NCBI GenBank assembly: GCA_023014365.1
Contig: JAEBUN010000008.1
Span: 1,364,001 to 1,428,000 of the forward strand
DNA: 64,000 bases
Source of the DNA: Lepiota brunneoincarnata
Lineage: Eukaryota > Basidiomycota > Agaricomycetes > Agaricales > Agaricaceae
Reading direction: 5' to 3'
Below the pieces are notes generated by a model, which saw only the letters and a list, made by a program, of their open reading frames with translations, was not told where the DNA came from and made no database searches. Below, one piece after another: positions 1-12,600 of the stretch; within the stretch, counting starts at the first letter, position 1; each line of letters starts with the position of its first letter. The translations under genes were made by a program, and so were the position numbers.

Positions 1-196
1 TTCTTGTTTAATTATTTTGAGTGCAGAGACATGATGAATCGTACATAAAATGATGAATCAGACCAATACTGTAAGTGGAGACACATGTTCGCCGTCATCT
101 CGTGGCAGTGTACAGGACATCTGCGGCCGCCACAACACAACACTGTCCATCTTCTGGCTCCCAGTGATCTCTTTTTTTATTTCCAAAGGGCATGCT

Positions 197-369
197 ATGC
201 CGTTTTTCGAAGGTAGATGCAGACACAGGCCTGGAGGGTCTTCTTGCAACGCCTTGTGTTACGACATTGTCGGATCCTTTCGAATTTGTGAGCAACCACT
301 TTCTCTTCAATGAAAACTTCGAGTAGGGCTTTTGGAAACAAAGATGGACAGGGCGTTGATCCCCGGTGA
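197..369 (+). pseudogene. MPFFE-family gene, internally deleted copy
   Basis: Exon 1 (197-287, 91 nt) is well preserved and encodes MPFFE followed by a Cys-bearing segment (C8, C17, C21). It ends at the family's phase-1 donor GTGAGC. About 10 nt after the read-through stop the sequence jumps to what is the extreme 3' end of the sister gene at 7078-7482, ending in the codons for D-P-R and a TGA at 367-369. All of exon 2 except its tail is therefore missing, so the copy cannot make the normal product. The sequence downstream to 525 matches 7483-7639. This shows that two neighbouring MPFFE genes were duplicated as a pair. Confidence 0.65.
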
Positions 370-525
370 AGACATGGCTGTTGTCAATTTATATGAACTC
401 AAGAGTGTTCCTGTTTGGGCCTACTTGAGGATTGAGGCAGTATACAGCCAGGGGGGCCGTGGCCGCTAGGTTGCTGTTCTCCGCCCACGACGACAAAAAA
501 TCCCCTTGCTTCCTTGAGAGTACGC

Positions 526-1239
526 ATGCCGTTCTTCGAATACGTGTGTCGCAGAACCGGGTCCAGGGATTGCGTTTGCAATAGTTCCTGTGCGCGCAGG
601 GTCGTGTACATTGATCTTGGTGAGCAACCCCATCCCTTTCAATGACACAAGACACGAGCACATTTCACATCAGCTGAGGATGACCAGGCCAAGGTCGTAT
701 CCTACTCGTCGGACGGTCAGCCCACCAGCGACCCATACTCTATGGCCTCCCGGTCTTTGATCCCAGGTTATCTCTCGTCGATACATCAACCTTCGCTTGA
801 TCCTACATCTTCACATAGTTCAACTGCAGACACCTCGGTGGCCTCTTTGAGCGGTGATATTTATGATCAGATGTGGCAGCCAAAGACCATGAGCCAGTCC
901 TCACCTCCCTCTTCAGGTATGTTTGGCCTATGCTTCTCACTGATTATCACGAATACCAAACTCATGTCTATTGCCATGTTATTGATATTAGCCCAGATCC
1001 CGCCTCCATTCACACGTCCACCTGCGCCAGGGAGCTTCTTTTCGACCCCACCACCTCCGAATCCACCCACCTTGGTCGAAATCCCGGCCTCTCCGTCTAC
1101 CACCCAAGACACTAAGCCTCCTGAGAGTGGGCCTGCTCGGCATGGCAGAAGGAAGGAACGGTGGTCATTGGGGTTCAAGGGGGGGGCTACGAATACAAAA
1201 GCGGAAGAAGTCGGTTGGGTTTCAGGCAGCCAAAGATGA
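526..1239 (+). CDS. MPFFE-family protein, three-exon member, apparently intact (194 aa)
   Basis: I do not recognise this family and assign no function. The model is join(526-619, 674-916, 992-1239): 94+243+248 nt, exactly 195 codons. Intron 1 is 54 nt (donor GTGAGC, phase 1) and intron 2 is 75 nt (donor GTATGT, acceptor TTAG). Exon 1 gives MPFFE with a C-x7-C-x-C-x3-C pattern (C8, C16, C18, C22) and no obvious signal peptide. Exon 2 opens with an acidic AEDD segment and becomes Ser/Thr/Pro-rich. Exon 3 is Pro-rich (PPPP runs) and ends in a basic block around GPARHGRRKERW. It lacks the terminal x-P-Q/R seen in sister copies. The start is the ATG shared by position and sequence in all copies. 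The family signature is seen in the sequence; the protein being made is inference. Confidence 0.6.
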
Positions 1240-1957
1240 GCAAGCCGTTCTTGAATGAAAGTACGGGCACTATCAACTTGCTGCCACTTGATATAGTGTA
1301 TAATTGTAGGTGGGAATTACAAGGCTTGCCGTGTTTATCACTCGTAGAACTCCCACTCAACGCACTCCAACTTATGGATCCATTGAGACCTATCAAACTG
1401 GAAGTATGATCCTAGCATGAACTGAGCTGTGGTTCAGTGCCCAAGCATTCGGTGCATCAAGCCTGAAAGACTGCCGGTGCCGGGCATGATGGTGAGAAAA
1501 GGACAGGATCAGAGGCAATAAATCGGTACAAGATAGCTAATATGATGCTGGACTGTGAGTGGTGCAATGGGTGATTCCAAATCGATATCGCAGGGATCAG
1601 TTTCGATAGCTGGTCTGGCAGCTTTCGGTATAGTGTCAACCCTGGAAATGTGCGCAGGCTCTAATCGTATCCCAAGTTTGTCTCGCCTTCTCTGTTTGCA
1701 GAGTCTTACATATATCAAGAGACAACAAAAGGTTTGCCTCAGCTTGTATACAAGTTCTCGATGGATCCACCTGAGATTTTTCACGCCACATATCTGATCA
1801 AGATGCGTTGCCATGAACATGAGTTGATAGATAAATCAGCATAGCCAGGGTTCAAGCTTCAAATAGTGTGAGGCCCAGCAGCATCGCAGGCCCCATTATA
1901 ATAATCAGGCTTCGAGTGCAAACTACGAGCGCTATACTCATTGACTCCGGTGTCAAC
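1240..1957 (+). repeat. Conserved upstream block of the duplicated membrane-protein gene
   Basis: No convincing gene. The stretch recurs upstream of the other membrane-gene copies, at about 8355-9097, about 43184-43497 and about 50800-51191. The 1660-1960 part is the best conserved and includes a short run that translates as YIK-x-x-Q-x-V. It may hold the promoter and 5' leader of the gene that follows, or a relic exon. Confidence 0.5.
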
Positions 1958-3773
1958 ATGCGGCCGCTTGCCACCAAATCTGAAATGGAATTTGGGGTAA
2001 GTTCTGGCAGGTATTCTCTTCGTTTGCGGGCATGTTGAGTCTATTTCAGCTTCCGCCACGCAAGCCACAGGTTAGCAAGATGAATGTCTTCTATCGGACA
2101 GCCGGATTCGTCATTTTGGAGCTGGGATCCATTATTCTTGCCTACCGCTGTTTAGTCAGACCTATCCCCCTCTACCTCCCATCCTACGTCTCGATCTCCG
2201 AAACCAAGGCCTTCACAACTGCCATTGGGGTGGTGTGGCACGCCATTGCAGCTCTTCTTGTCAAAGACATTGCGTTGTGCGTTTTCAGTGCAGAATGCAT
2301 GGCACAGTACCACCGATCTGGAGACTTGAGGCCCGAAGTTTCGTATCAAGTATCATGCATCACAAGTGGAATGTTTATTCAAACATCCCACTTCTTATCC
2401 ATGCGCCCTACCATCCAATACCGTCTGGTATATGTTTTAGTGATCCTTCTCATGGCTCTAGGGCCCATAGGTCCAAGTACTATCACAATAGGCGAGACAG
2501 CTCAAGAGAAGCAGAAGGCAGTCCGAAATTGCCAACCTCACGCATGCGGATGTATCAACTGCCCCCGAGTTGGCTGGTAGCATTGCGGCCAGGGAGCTCA
2601 TGGAAAATGGGACATATGGATACCGGACAACAACGGAACGCATGCTAGTTCCTTGGCCTCAGGCGGACCTCGAAACCCACCAAGATGTCTTCACGTACTA
2701 TAGCGACGTGGTAGTGTATAATTATAGTTGTTCGTGGATTCCTGATTTTTGCCTCATGCTCCCTATCGGGTTCTCAACCTCCTGCACCACCAACGGCGAC
2801 CTCTGGTCACTTCATGGGCTGTATCTTGAGGTTATTCTGGGGCTTTCCGGTGCGTTGTGTGCTCACCGTGACTATACTGAATAGTTTATTCTTCAATGGT
2901 TCCAGATGCCATTATTCCCCTCAGCCGCATGGAACGCGTGCCGAGCTCGCTTTCGGGTTTTGCATTTGCAAGCTCTGAGCATGCCGGAGTGGACCTAACC
3001 CAGGTAGCAACAAAACCTGCTCCACCTCGAAGTGAGGATGGAAATGAACACACCATCTTCTTCCCTGAAGTCCCAGTGGGTATTCTGCTGTGTGACCCCC
3101 AGCACCAGATATTCCCGGCCAGAGTGAGGCTGACGAATGGGGAATTAAATGCGACCATTGCTCCGGAATTGTCCCCAATCGGAAACATACTAGAATCTGC
3201 AATGAACCTTATGTTATCTACAGCAGTTTTAGATGTGACGTCCCCTGATAGCTTGACGGGGGTGCCCCCACGCCCCCTTCGATTATAATATTTGCAGGGC
3301 GATCCAAATCAACTACAGCCGACAGCATCAAACCACTTCCTCTTGACGAGATCAACGAGAACATGAATAAAGCTGTCCAATCTGCGGCTAAAGCATATCT
3401 CAGTGGATACTTAGAACCTCGTAGCAGATTTGATCCTCTGCCAACATATAACCAAATGACACAGAACGCCACTGTGCAGTTCCAGCAAACTGCCCTGGTG
3501 ACCAGCATCCCATTTCTCATAACACTTTGCGTTTTGGATTTCATCATCGTCCTAATCCTGGAAATCCTGCTCCCCATCATCAAGGTCGAAGAGATAGAAC
3601 TTTTCAGTTTGCGGACACTCGAAGAGGTTTATCGAGCTATGGTTCGCACCCACTAAGCTCTTTTCACCATAGTTGACCATTGTCTCCTTATAGGTGGACC
3701 GTCACGCCCCAGCGCAGTGTTCGATGGTTCTGACGAGACCTTATTCATCCGCCACCACGACCTTGTTGAGTAG
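1958..3773 (+). CDS. Multi-pass membrane protein of unknown function (most complete of four copies, possibly damaged)
   Basis: Probable exons are 1958-1996, 2050-2427, 2492-2849, 2906-~3261, ~3298-3636 and 3694-3773. Introns 1-3 have good donors (GTAAGT, GTATAT, GTGCGT) and keep frame. N-terminal hydrophobic helices follow MEFG-LPPRKPQ (the segment containing FVILELGSIILAY, then one containing AIAALLVKDIAL). A long extracellular-looking part carries sequons (MENGTYG). Next comes a VGILLCDPQHQI...IGNIL segment that I associate with a widespread uncharacterised agaricomycete membrane family. Last are a C-terminal helix (VTSIPFLITLCVLDFIIVLIL) and a short cytoplasmic tail ending LVE. Damage: no donor joins exons 4 and 5 in the right phase, the last intron donor is CTATGG where the 52-kb copy has GTATGG, and TAA at 3653 would stop read-through. 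Function unknown. Confidence 0.5.
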
Positions 3774-6026
3774 AGTAATGCAGAAGCAAACACTAGGAGG
3801 ATAATAACTTGGACTGATGTTTCGAGATACATTGTATGCCTAGAGCTGGACTCAACTTATGTATTGACATCTGTAACAGGAATCATTTATCATGTGCCAG
3901 TCCGGTGCATAAAGGTTTGATTGTGACCATTCAACAGCTTGGATGTATGTGGCACACAACAACCACGGGCAATCGAGCACAGTGTACCTGTCCTTTGAAG
4001 AGAAGAAGGAAAGAAGATGTGTGTAGGGACATATAACAGTATAAAATGCCAGAGCAAAGTAGGGTGTGGACGGGCTGGAGCATGTGTTGGACACCGATGT
4101 ACAACGTGTGCTGGGCAGTGGGTGCTTCACGAGAACTCAGACAGGCAGCTTGTAGTAGTAACACCCGCCTGTCCATAATGATCCGCAGGAACAACATGTC
4201 TGCCTTCGGGAGCCTTGAGGGCGTATGAGAGGATGATGTCCCTAGAGTCATTAGCTGAATAACGATCAAAGTTGAATCCACACACCAAGCTGGTTCGGAA
4301 TAGATCTAGACATGGGCATTATGCCTGTTTATGCATAAAAATCGCACAAGCCACTTGACGTTGGAATAGTCAACCGGTGCGAATAGTAGTTCTGCGCATC
4401 GGAATGTTCGTGGGTGGGGTCCATGTATCACGTACTGCTTTGCATTGACTTGTCAAAATAACCAGGACCGGTGCAGAGCACCTGGCCTGCCCTTGAGCCC
4501 TCGAATGATCTGCTTGGTATCTGTAGGGTACTACAGGGTGGATGTTGCGTTTTTCCTTGCCTGGATTGTGTCACTGGTGTTGCCTCCATAACAGTATGCG
4601 TCATCGAGCCCGACGGGTGTATATACAGGTGGAGTGCATCTGCACCGGAGTATGCTTACGCTCAGAGTAAAGGAAACCATTTTCGAGGGCTACACTCGCT
4701 GTATAAGTATCTTTCGCTTCCTTATATAAATGATCATAGGTACAGTAGTGGTCACCAGCCGTGTGTTGGCTCTGGGCGTGGCATGCTTGGGACTCCGGGA
4801 GTAAGGACGACAGGTGGAACGTCCTGCCTGAGGGCATGTCCATGAGGCTTTTATCTCCTTCGTCCTTGTTACCACGGTGGTTTTGTTGGTTCTTCTGCCG
4901 CGTTATATGTTCATGGCAAGTGTAGTTTGCTCAATGATTATCAGGTGAGTCACAATTGGCACTGATGTCAGTGATATCTTCTAATCGCTTTCTGGTTCGT
5001 TCACTCTACCAATTTTATCATATCTCCTCCTCTTGTCATACACGCTATATTCCCTATCATTTCATGGAAAGTGATGAGGAATACCACCCGCAACGAGGTG
5101 GCACGATGGAATCTACTGCCATAATCATTCTCTGCATCACGCATTTATTATCATCACCTTGTGCCCGAGTTTGGTATACTTGTGACAGCCGAGCAGAGCC
5201 AAAACCCTCCGCGACCAACCTCAAAGGGTGATGTGGCTCCTCATAAGGAGTACCAGAACGCGTGAGGGGGTTTTGCTTGTAACCAGTCACCTTACCCGTT
5301 TAAATCTCCATGTAGATTTGCGAGCAGTTGTTCATCATCGTCCCAGTGCTACTGTAATGATTTTACCTACCCCCCTGTGAAACTTGTCCACAATTTATTC
5401 CTGAAAGTCAAGGGTCGCGAGAGGCATCCTGCCCTTACGACATTCATGTCCCCAACACACTTGTGGCGGTGTAACACAAACGGCCGCTGAGGACACGATC
5501 CATAGTAGTCCTTAGCTGTATATCCAAGCCCCTCCCTCCCCCTGTCTTTATTAACTCATCTCCCCCCCGATGACAATAAAAAGAACTCACAGTATACTAG
5601 CGGACCATGAAGATGGGGATGAGGAACCCAGGACTACATCATACTCCGAGTCAAACCATGATCGACCCCCGAGTGAACCCTTCTGAGGCCACGTCCAAGC
5701 GCATCCAGGGATCCTTACAAAATGCGAAGCTCTTCACTTGCAGATGAGGATGTTAATACTCTTGCGAGGTAGGGCCTGGGTCCAAGTGCTCAAACCGGTG
5801 GAAGGAAGGAAGGGCGAGTCCTCAGTCTGGAGACAGAAGGATTGGGAGAGTCGTTGAACCCGTGAATGCAAAAACCGCAGGTGTGCTGTCGACCACTCAG
5901 ATATTCTCTGTGATTGATGGTGGGCTAACTCCGGACATTTCTGGGGCTGTGCACGTCTATGACCCCTTGAGATGCAAAACTTGTTGTGTGTCTTCCACTT
6001 CGCCCATTTGTTTCCTGCGCTGTTCC
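3774..6026. other. No supported gene; left part duplicated at 52.7-53.6 kb
   Basis: About 3774-4800 aligns with 52665-53640, so it was copied together with the upstream membrane gene. Recognisable shared segments include the stretch after the gene's stop codon and the stretch around 4320-4460. About 5000-6000 shows no family resemblance and only short unsupported ORFs. Confidence 0.5.
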
Positions 6027-6718
6027 ATGCCATTTTTCGAAGCTGGATACAAGAACGAGTCTGGGTTGATGTGTTTAAACGCCGTCAGCCCCGAGGCAGT
6101 GGATTATGTATATTTTTGTGGGCACCCCGGCTTTCCCTTCGATGACATGCAGAGAGCAACTCACAACTGAGATAGTGGAGGATGACGAACCCGAGATATT
6201 ATCCTATTTGCCGAATGGTCAAATCAATCGACGCCCTTCCCAGAGCATCATCCTCAACCCTGATCCTGCTTCTTCTTGGGATTTTTGCGATCTCTCATCC
6301 TCACTCGATTCTACGTCTTCAACCGCACTTGCAACTGGGGCTTCCCAGCAACCGGACACTACCATGGTAGGCCTGTCTTTACCTACCTCTTCAGGTACAT
6401 ATATCCCGTTGCTGTTCTAGGCCTCGATTAGTATTCACCGGTATTAGCCCAGGTCCTGCCATCTCCACCCACGGAGCCGTCTATCCCTGGGAGTACTTCT
6501 CCCACTCTACACCCTATCCCGCCCAATGGTACCGTCATCCCTAGCTAGACAAGCTTCTTCTTCATCCACCGAGACACTCGGAAGTGGGGCTGTCTGTAAC
6601 TGGCAGAAATAATACGGGGCGGTCCTCTGGGTTTTTAGAAAGAGTAGGAATAAGGAAGCATGCGAAGAAGCAGGGCAGGGCTCAGGGGGCTAAAGCAAGG
6701 GTTGTTGCTCCCCGGTGA
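6027..6718 (+). pseudogene. MPFFE-family gene with frameshifted last exon
   Basis: Exon 1 (6027-6117, 91 nt) encodes MPFFEAGYKNESG..., less Cys-rich than its sisters, and ends in the same phase-1 position (donor GTGGGC). Intron 1 is 6118-6175. Exon 2 (6176-6394) begins VEDDEPEIL, the family's acidic start. Intron 2 (6395-6447, GTACAT...TTAG) matches intron 2 of the 526-1239 gene. Exon 3 opens with the same AQ-x-x-P-x-P pattern but stops at 6546-6548, giving 136 aa. The ancestral continuation is readable after two frame changes: a Ser-rich TETLGSG segment, then GFLERVGIRKHAKK and a terminal V-A-P-R with TGA at 6716-6718. I infer a recently inactivated or C-terminally shortened copy. Confidence 0.55.
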
Positions 6719-7077
6719 ATAGACGGTAGATGTCTTGATATGTAGACTTACTAATCACGAGGTGTATATTCTCTTGCTGCTCTGAGAATACAGGTTCGCC
6801 TTAGGAGCCCTGTGTGAATGTGTTAGAAGTCAGGGGCTTGTGAACATCACTCTTATTTAAGTATTTTGAGTGCGGAGACATGATGGGTCTTTCGTGAAAT
6901 GATACGATGAACTGGGCCGATGCTGTATGCTGTTGTGCCACAGGATATACGTTTGCCTTTGCTGTCATCTTGTGGCAGTGTACATCTGCGGCCACCACAA
7001 CACGCCACTGTCCATCTTCTACCCCCCACGATTCCTCTTCTTCGTGATCTCTTTCCTTTATTTCCCAAGGGCACACA

Positions 7078-7482
7078 ATGCCGTTTTTTGAAGGTGGATG
7101 CAGATACAGGTCCGGAGGGTGTTCTTGCAACGCCTCATGTTACGACATTGTCAGATCCTTTCGAATCTGTGAGCAATCACTTTTTTTTTCCATGATACGA
7201 AAAATAGGCTTAGAGTACATAGCTGAAGACGAGGATAAGGAACCTAAGATACTATTCTACTCACTGGACGATCGCGAGCCAATAACCACACCTGGATCCA
7301 CCAAGGCCGCCGAGAAAACCCCAATCTCTTCGTCTGTTAGTAATGAGAGTGGGATCAGTCAGAATGATGGAAAGCAGGAGGGGTGGTTCTTGGAGTTCAT
7401 AAGAAAACTACGAAAAAAGAAGCTTACAGGATCGGGTAGGGCTTGGGGAGACAAAGTTGGGCAGGGGGCTGATCCCCGGTGA
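7078..7482 (+). CDS. MPFFE-family protein, two-exon member, intact (116 aa spliced)
   Basis: join(7078-7168, 7223-7482): 91+260 nt = 117 codons. Exon 1 encodes MPFFEGG with Cys at 8, 15, 17 and 21 (C-x6-C-x-C-x3-C). The intron is 54 nt with donor GTGAGC and acceptor ATAG, in the same phase and of the same length as intron 1 of two other copies. It contains no in-frame stop, so retention would give a 134-aa form. Exon 2 starts SEDEDKEPKI and has no second intron. It runs through a Thr/Ser segment to a strongly basic stretch (FIRKLRKKKL) and ends G-A-D-P-R. No signal peptide or known domain seen. The best intact representative of the short subtype; function unknown. Confidence 0.6.
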   Translation: MPFFEGGCRYRSGGCSCNASCYDIVRSFRICEQSLFFSMIRKIGLEYIAEDEDKEPKILFYSLDDREPITTPGSTKAAEKTPISSSVSNESGISQNDGKQEGWFLEFIRKLRKKKLTGSGRAWGDKVGQGADPR

Positions 7483-7639
7483 AGACATGGCTGTTGTTGA
7501 TTTGTTTGAACGCAAGCATGTTCCTGTTTAGGCCTACTTGAGGATTGAGGCAGTGTACAACCAGGGGGCCCGTGGCCGCTAGGTTGCTGTTTTCCGCCCA
7601 CAACAACAAAAAGATCCCCTTGCTTCCTTGAGAGTATGC

Positions 7640-8354
7640 ATGCCGTTCTTCGAATACGTGTGTCGCAGAACCGGGTCCAGGGATTGCTCTTGCAGTATGT
7701 CCTGTGCACGTAGTGTCATGTACATTGATCTTGGTGAGCAACCCCATCCCCTTCGATGACGCAAGACATGAGCGCATTTCATACTAGCTGAGGATGACCA
7801 CGCCAGGGTCGTATCCTACTCATCCCACGGTCAACCCGCCAGCGATCCATACTCTATGCCCTCCCGTTCTTTGATCCCGGGTTATCTCTCGTCTATGCAT
7901 CAACCCTCGCTTGATCCTACATCCTCACATAGTTCAACTACGAATACCTCAGGCGGCCTCTGTGAGCGGCGACACTTATGGTCAGATGTGGCAGCCAGGG
8001 ACAATAAGCCAGTCCTCACCTCCGTCCTTATATATGTTTAGGTTACAGTTCTTGCTGATTATCGCAAACACCAAACTCATATCTATTGCCACGTTATTGA
8101 TATTAGCTCAGATCCCACCTCCATTCACACTTCCACCCGTGCCGGGGAGTTTCTCTTCGATCCCACTAACTCCAAATCCACCCACCTCGGTCGAAATCCC
8201 GGCCTATCCGCCCGCCACCCAAGACGCTAAACCTCCTGAGAGTGGGCCTGCTCGGCATGGTAGAAGGACGGAACGGTGGTTATCAGGGTTCAAGGGAAGG
8301 CTAGGCATACAAAAGCGGAAGAAGCCGACTAGGTTTCAGGGCAGCAAAAGATGA
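7640..8354 (+). pseudogene. MPFFE-family gene, frameshifted copy of the 526-1239 gene
   Basis: Exon 1 (7640-7733) and intron 1 (7734-7787, 54 nt) match the 526-1239 gene almost base for base, with Cys at 8, 16, 18 and 22. In exon 2 a one-base insertion near 7943 breaks the frame. The second intron's donor GTATGT is also gone (ATATGT at about 8034). The 3' part stays open in another frame to 8354 and still encodes the Pro-rich tail, the GPARHGRRTERW block and a basic GRLGIQKRKK stretch. The pair 7078/7640 mirrors the pair 197/526. Confidence 0.6.
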
Positions 8355-9097
8355 GCAAGTCGTTCCTGAGTGAAAGTATGGGCACTGTCAACTCGCTGTT
8401 GCTGGATATAGTTTATAATTGTGGGTGAGAATTACAAGGCTTGCCGTATTTATCACTCGCAGACCTCCCGCTCAACACACTCCAACTTATGCCTTTACCA
8501 AATGAGGGATCCACTGAGGCCTATAAAACTGGAAGTATGATTCTAGCATGAACTAAGCTGTGGTTCAGTGCCCAAGCCTTCGGTGCCATCAAGCCTGAAG
8601 ACTGCCGAATTGTCGGACATGAGAACGAGGAAAGAACAGGATCAGAGCCAATAATTGGGTACAAGATGGCTAATATGATGCTAGATGTGAGTGATGGGGT
8701 GGGTGGTCCTAAACCGATGTCGCGGGAATCGATTTCGATAGTTGGTTCGGCAGCTTATCAGTATAGTGTCAACCCTGGAAATCCGTGCAGGCTCTAATCA
8801 TATCCTAAGTTCATCTCGCCTTCTTGGTCCACAGTTTCCTACGTATATCAAAAGAGAACAAAAGGTTTGCCTTGGCTTCTATAAAGCAGGTACAAGTTCT
8901 CGATGGATCTACTTGAGTTTGTTTTTTGCCACATATCTGATCGAGATGCATTGCTGTAGGCATAAGTTGATGGATCGATCAGCATAGCCAGGGTTCAAGC
9001 TTCAAATAGTGTAGGACCCAGTGGCATTGCAGACCTTGTTATAATCAGGCTTCGAGTGCGAACCTCGAGTGCTACACTCATTGACTCCGGCACCAAC
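8355..9097 (+). repeat. Second copy of the membrane-gene upstream block
   Basis: Homologous to 1240-1957 over most of its length. From 8776 (tcaaccctggaaat) onward it is also homologous to the right-hand segmental copy, which is interrupted there by an inserted element (40741-43183). No gene supported. Confidence 0.5.
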
Positions 9098-9516
9098 ATG
9101 CAGCCGCTTGTCACCAAATCTGAAATGGAATTTGGGATAGGTTCTGGCTGATGGTCTATTCATTTGCGGGCATGTTGGGTCCATTTCAGGTTCCCCCACG
9201 AAAGCCACAGGTTAAAAAGATAAATTTCTTCTATCGAACCGCTGGATTTGCCATTTTGGAGGTGGGATCCATTATTCTCGCCTATCGCTGTTTAGTCAGA
9301 CCTATTCCCATCTAGCTCCCGTCCCGCGTCTCGATCTCCTCGGCCAAGGCCTTCACAACCGCCGTTGGGGTAGTGTGGCATACCCTTGCAGCTCTTCTGG
9401 TCAACGACATTGCGTATTTTCAGTGCAGAATGCACGGCACGGTACCACCGTTCTGGAGACTTGAAGCCCGAAGTTTTGGATCGAGTATCACAAGTGGAAT
9501 ATTTATTCAAACACTC
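9098..9516 (+). pseudogene. Truncated membrane-protein gene (copy 2)
   Basis: Starts with the same MQPL...MEFG leader and keeps the first hydrophobic helix (FAILEVGSIILAY), but has a TAG at about 9313-9315 and a broken first donor (GATAGG where the others have GTAAGT). Homology to the 1958-3773 gene ends at about 9516 in the IQT segment. The sequence then runs straight into the 3' flank of the alpha-glucosidase. The copy at 43.5 kb is cut at the same base, so the truncation predates the segment duplication. Confidence 0.6.
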
Positions 9517-9698
9517 CATGTATAGCACATTGAAAAAGAACGTCACACTGAGAAATTGTAATGAGTACTGAGCAAGACCATTCATATGTTATATATACAT
9601 GTCGCGAACCCCCTAAGTGGTATTGCTATGTAGTACTATCGAAAAACACCAGGTCCATTCATTCCCCAACACAAACAATCTCCCCTCCAACGTCAAAT

Positions 9699-12600
9699 TC
9701 ACGAATACTCCACCGAAAGGTTCCTATCAAACGCCACACCAACAGTAACATCCAAAACCTTATTTGCCGCATCAAAACCAATCCTCGAAGCACCCACATC
9801 CCTCCCATTGACCCTCACACTCCTCAGGAGCACTCTGCACATTGAGGAACCTAACACGCGCCACCTTGACACCAGTACCAAACCCAAAAGTACCCCTCAC
9901 ATCCAGCCTGTGGTTCCGGAAACTCATATTCACCAAGGTCGTACGCGACGGAGTAACAGACTCTCCGTCATCAGCGTACAATCTCCCAGACGCACTACCA
10001 TCCAGCCCAGGAGCAACAACAAACTCAAAGTCCTTCCTCCTCAACGCTGTGGTGGTCATAGCCGATTCATTGCGCAGGGGAAGAACCGTACCGCCCTTGA
10101 TATGAAGGGGAATATGCGTGAAATCGATATCGCTGAGTGTAACAGTCGCTCCATTCCCCTGAACAGGCGCCATCGTAGCGAATTCATAAAAGATATCGCG
10201 GGGTAAGTAGATATCCACCGAAGTCGAGTTTTCTTCCGTGACTGGAGAAACGAGGATGGAGTCTCCAAAAAAGAATTGCAAGTCGATGGGGAAGGTGTTC
10301 GTATCCTTTGGGTATTTGAACCAAAGCGGGTGGAGGATGGGCGTGCCATCGGTATGAGCTTGGTGGAAAGCGGTGTATAGGTAGTCGAGGAGGCGATATC
10401 TGTGTTTCAGAATAAATATAGGCGAGAGGTAAAACAAAAACCGGCAAATGGTAATACCGTATATCAAGAGCATTTCTGGCTGCTTGGGCTACATCATCCC
10501 AGAGATAGAACTCCTGGCTAATAGAATTATCGGAGTTATGCTACCAATAGGTGATTAGGGTTACAGAATCCCTGGCACGCGTGTATGACCCACATTGCGC
10601 ATGAATGGGTAGAAAGCACCTAGCATAGCCCATCGAGCACAGAGCGTTTGGGTTGTGTTGCCGTCTAACACCTCGCCTTCAGGAAGCCGTGGTTATAGAA
10701 TTGGAAGTGCGACACGTACTAAATCCGCAGATATCGCTTCCGACCATAGGTACTTGGGAGATTGTAGCAAAATTGAGCATACCAGCAATTGAGAACCTAT
10801 AATGTTCCCACAAGCTGATGTTGTCACCAAGCCATTTGCCAACACGAGAACCTGCACCAGCAAAAGTAGAACGTGTAATGACCAGAGTTCGCTTTCCGGG
10901 ACGGCGCGACAGCATTGCCTCATGTGTGGCGGTGGACATCATAGTACCGTAGAGATTGTGGACGTTATACTCGGTTAACCCATTGGCATGGACAGCAGTC
11001 GTCTACGTCATGCATCAACTCCATTTCTGAGCAAGTCTAGCTTTTACTTACAAGAGCAGTCTTACTGGAAAGAGGTCCCGCGGCATTATTTATGGCATAA
11101 GGAGGATCAAGAAGATCATCAGCACGCCTCTGGAGCTGCGGCTGGGAGGGATTTCCAAAGATTGGTGTATTGGGGTCAGGAGGTGGGTTGATTCTGGACG
11201 GAGGTAGACCCATTTGAGCTGCTTGTTCGAATGGGTTATCGCAAGGTAAGTTGCAGAACTAAGTTCGCACAAGAAATAGTGTCAAAAAGCTATAACAAAC
11301 TAATTAGAGTCAAACTCACGTTCGATGGTTCATTCATGTCAATCCAAGCACCGTCGATGTCAAGCCCTGTTTCAGGGTTATAGAAGTTTTGGAATTCACC
11401 ATTCCAATATCTTGATAACATTAAGCTGAGTGTTCAAAATTGATAGAAGATGTAATGCTTACTCGGTGATGTTTTCGTTGAACCACTCTGTGGGGCTGTT
11501 CAGTATGATTATAGGATTAGTCAAAGTCGTTTTCACCAGGAAAGACGGTTACTCCTACGATGGCATAAGAATAATTTGGCATGGAAAATGACCCAGGGTA
11601 ACGTACCAGGCCAGACGATTCCAAGGAAATCACTCCCATTCTCAGCCTTGAGCCAAACGTCTAGATCCTTTCCGCGCTGGTACGGTAGGTAATCTCCATC
11701 GGGTAGGAAGGCGACGGCAGGATCGGTCATCAAAACTAGGTGTGGGATTCGGTTCTGGTGTGATTCAGGTCATTTTATGTGAACTTACCGAAGCGTTTGT
11801 CGTGGGCATGCAGGAAAGCGACAATTTCACGCATTCTGTTCATGGGGAAATACTGGGGGTCCACTGTGAAAATGCGTCGTCTATCCATATAGTCTTGGAT
11901 GGCAGTGGGTGGATTGAAGTTAGCCTGCATGGAAAAAAGGTTCTCACCAATGTCCGTCCACTATCGTTTCCAGAGGGATGTTTGCCGCTGCATATCGGGA
12001 GATGACTCCTGCAACGTCAACGAAATCTGGAGAAATTTCAGTGATTGTATTCCGAAAAGAGAGCAGCACGCTCGACAAACCCTTATATCCGAAGCGACAC
12101 TGATGAAGTCCGAACGACCAATAAGGCACTTCTGCCGGCAAAGAAGTAGAAATCCAAAACACCACCAATAAGGTTGTATTCTAGAGTGGTTCTGCCGTCC
12201 GCATTGGAAAGTTTTATGTCCATGCCATTGGAGTTGAGGAGGAAGACACCATGTGTACCGGTAGTTCTGTGTTCAAGATAAACCGGATGATTCCCATACA
12301 AATTTGTACCGACTGGGAGTCCGGGTGCCTCACGGGACCAAAGCGTAAGTATGGTATTGTCAGTGGCAAGATGGAAGGGGTGAGAATGTTCTCCAAGCCC
12401 ATATATATTGGCATTATCAGGAAGAGCAGTTTTTACACGGAGATATTGTGGCTCGAAAATGATGGGATGAGAAGCGGTGGAGAACAGAATCTCGTGAGTT
12501 GACTGTCCTGAGGATGGAGAAAGAGAAAGGAGAAGCAGTATAGTTGAACTGGACCGCAGCGGAGCGTGGAGACACTATGCGACGGGAGTCTGGCCGAGGG

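Noticed and set aside
197..1239. MPFFE proteins as mating-pheromone precursors
   Set aside because: They are small and multi-copy, but no copy ends in a CaaX box. The shared end is x-P-Q/R.
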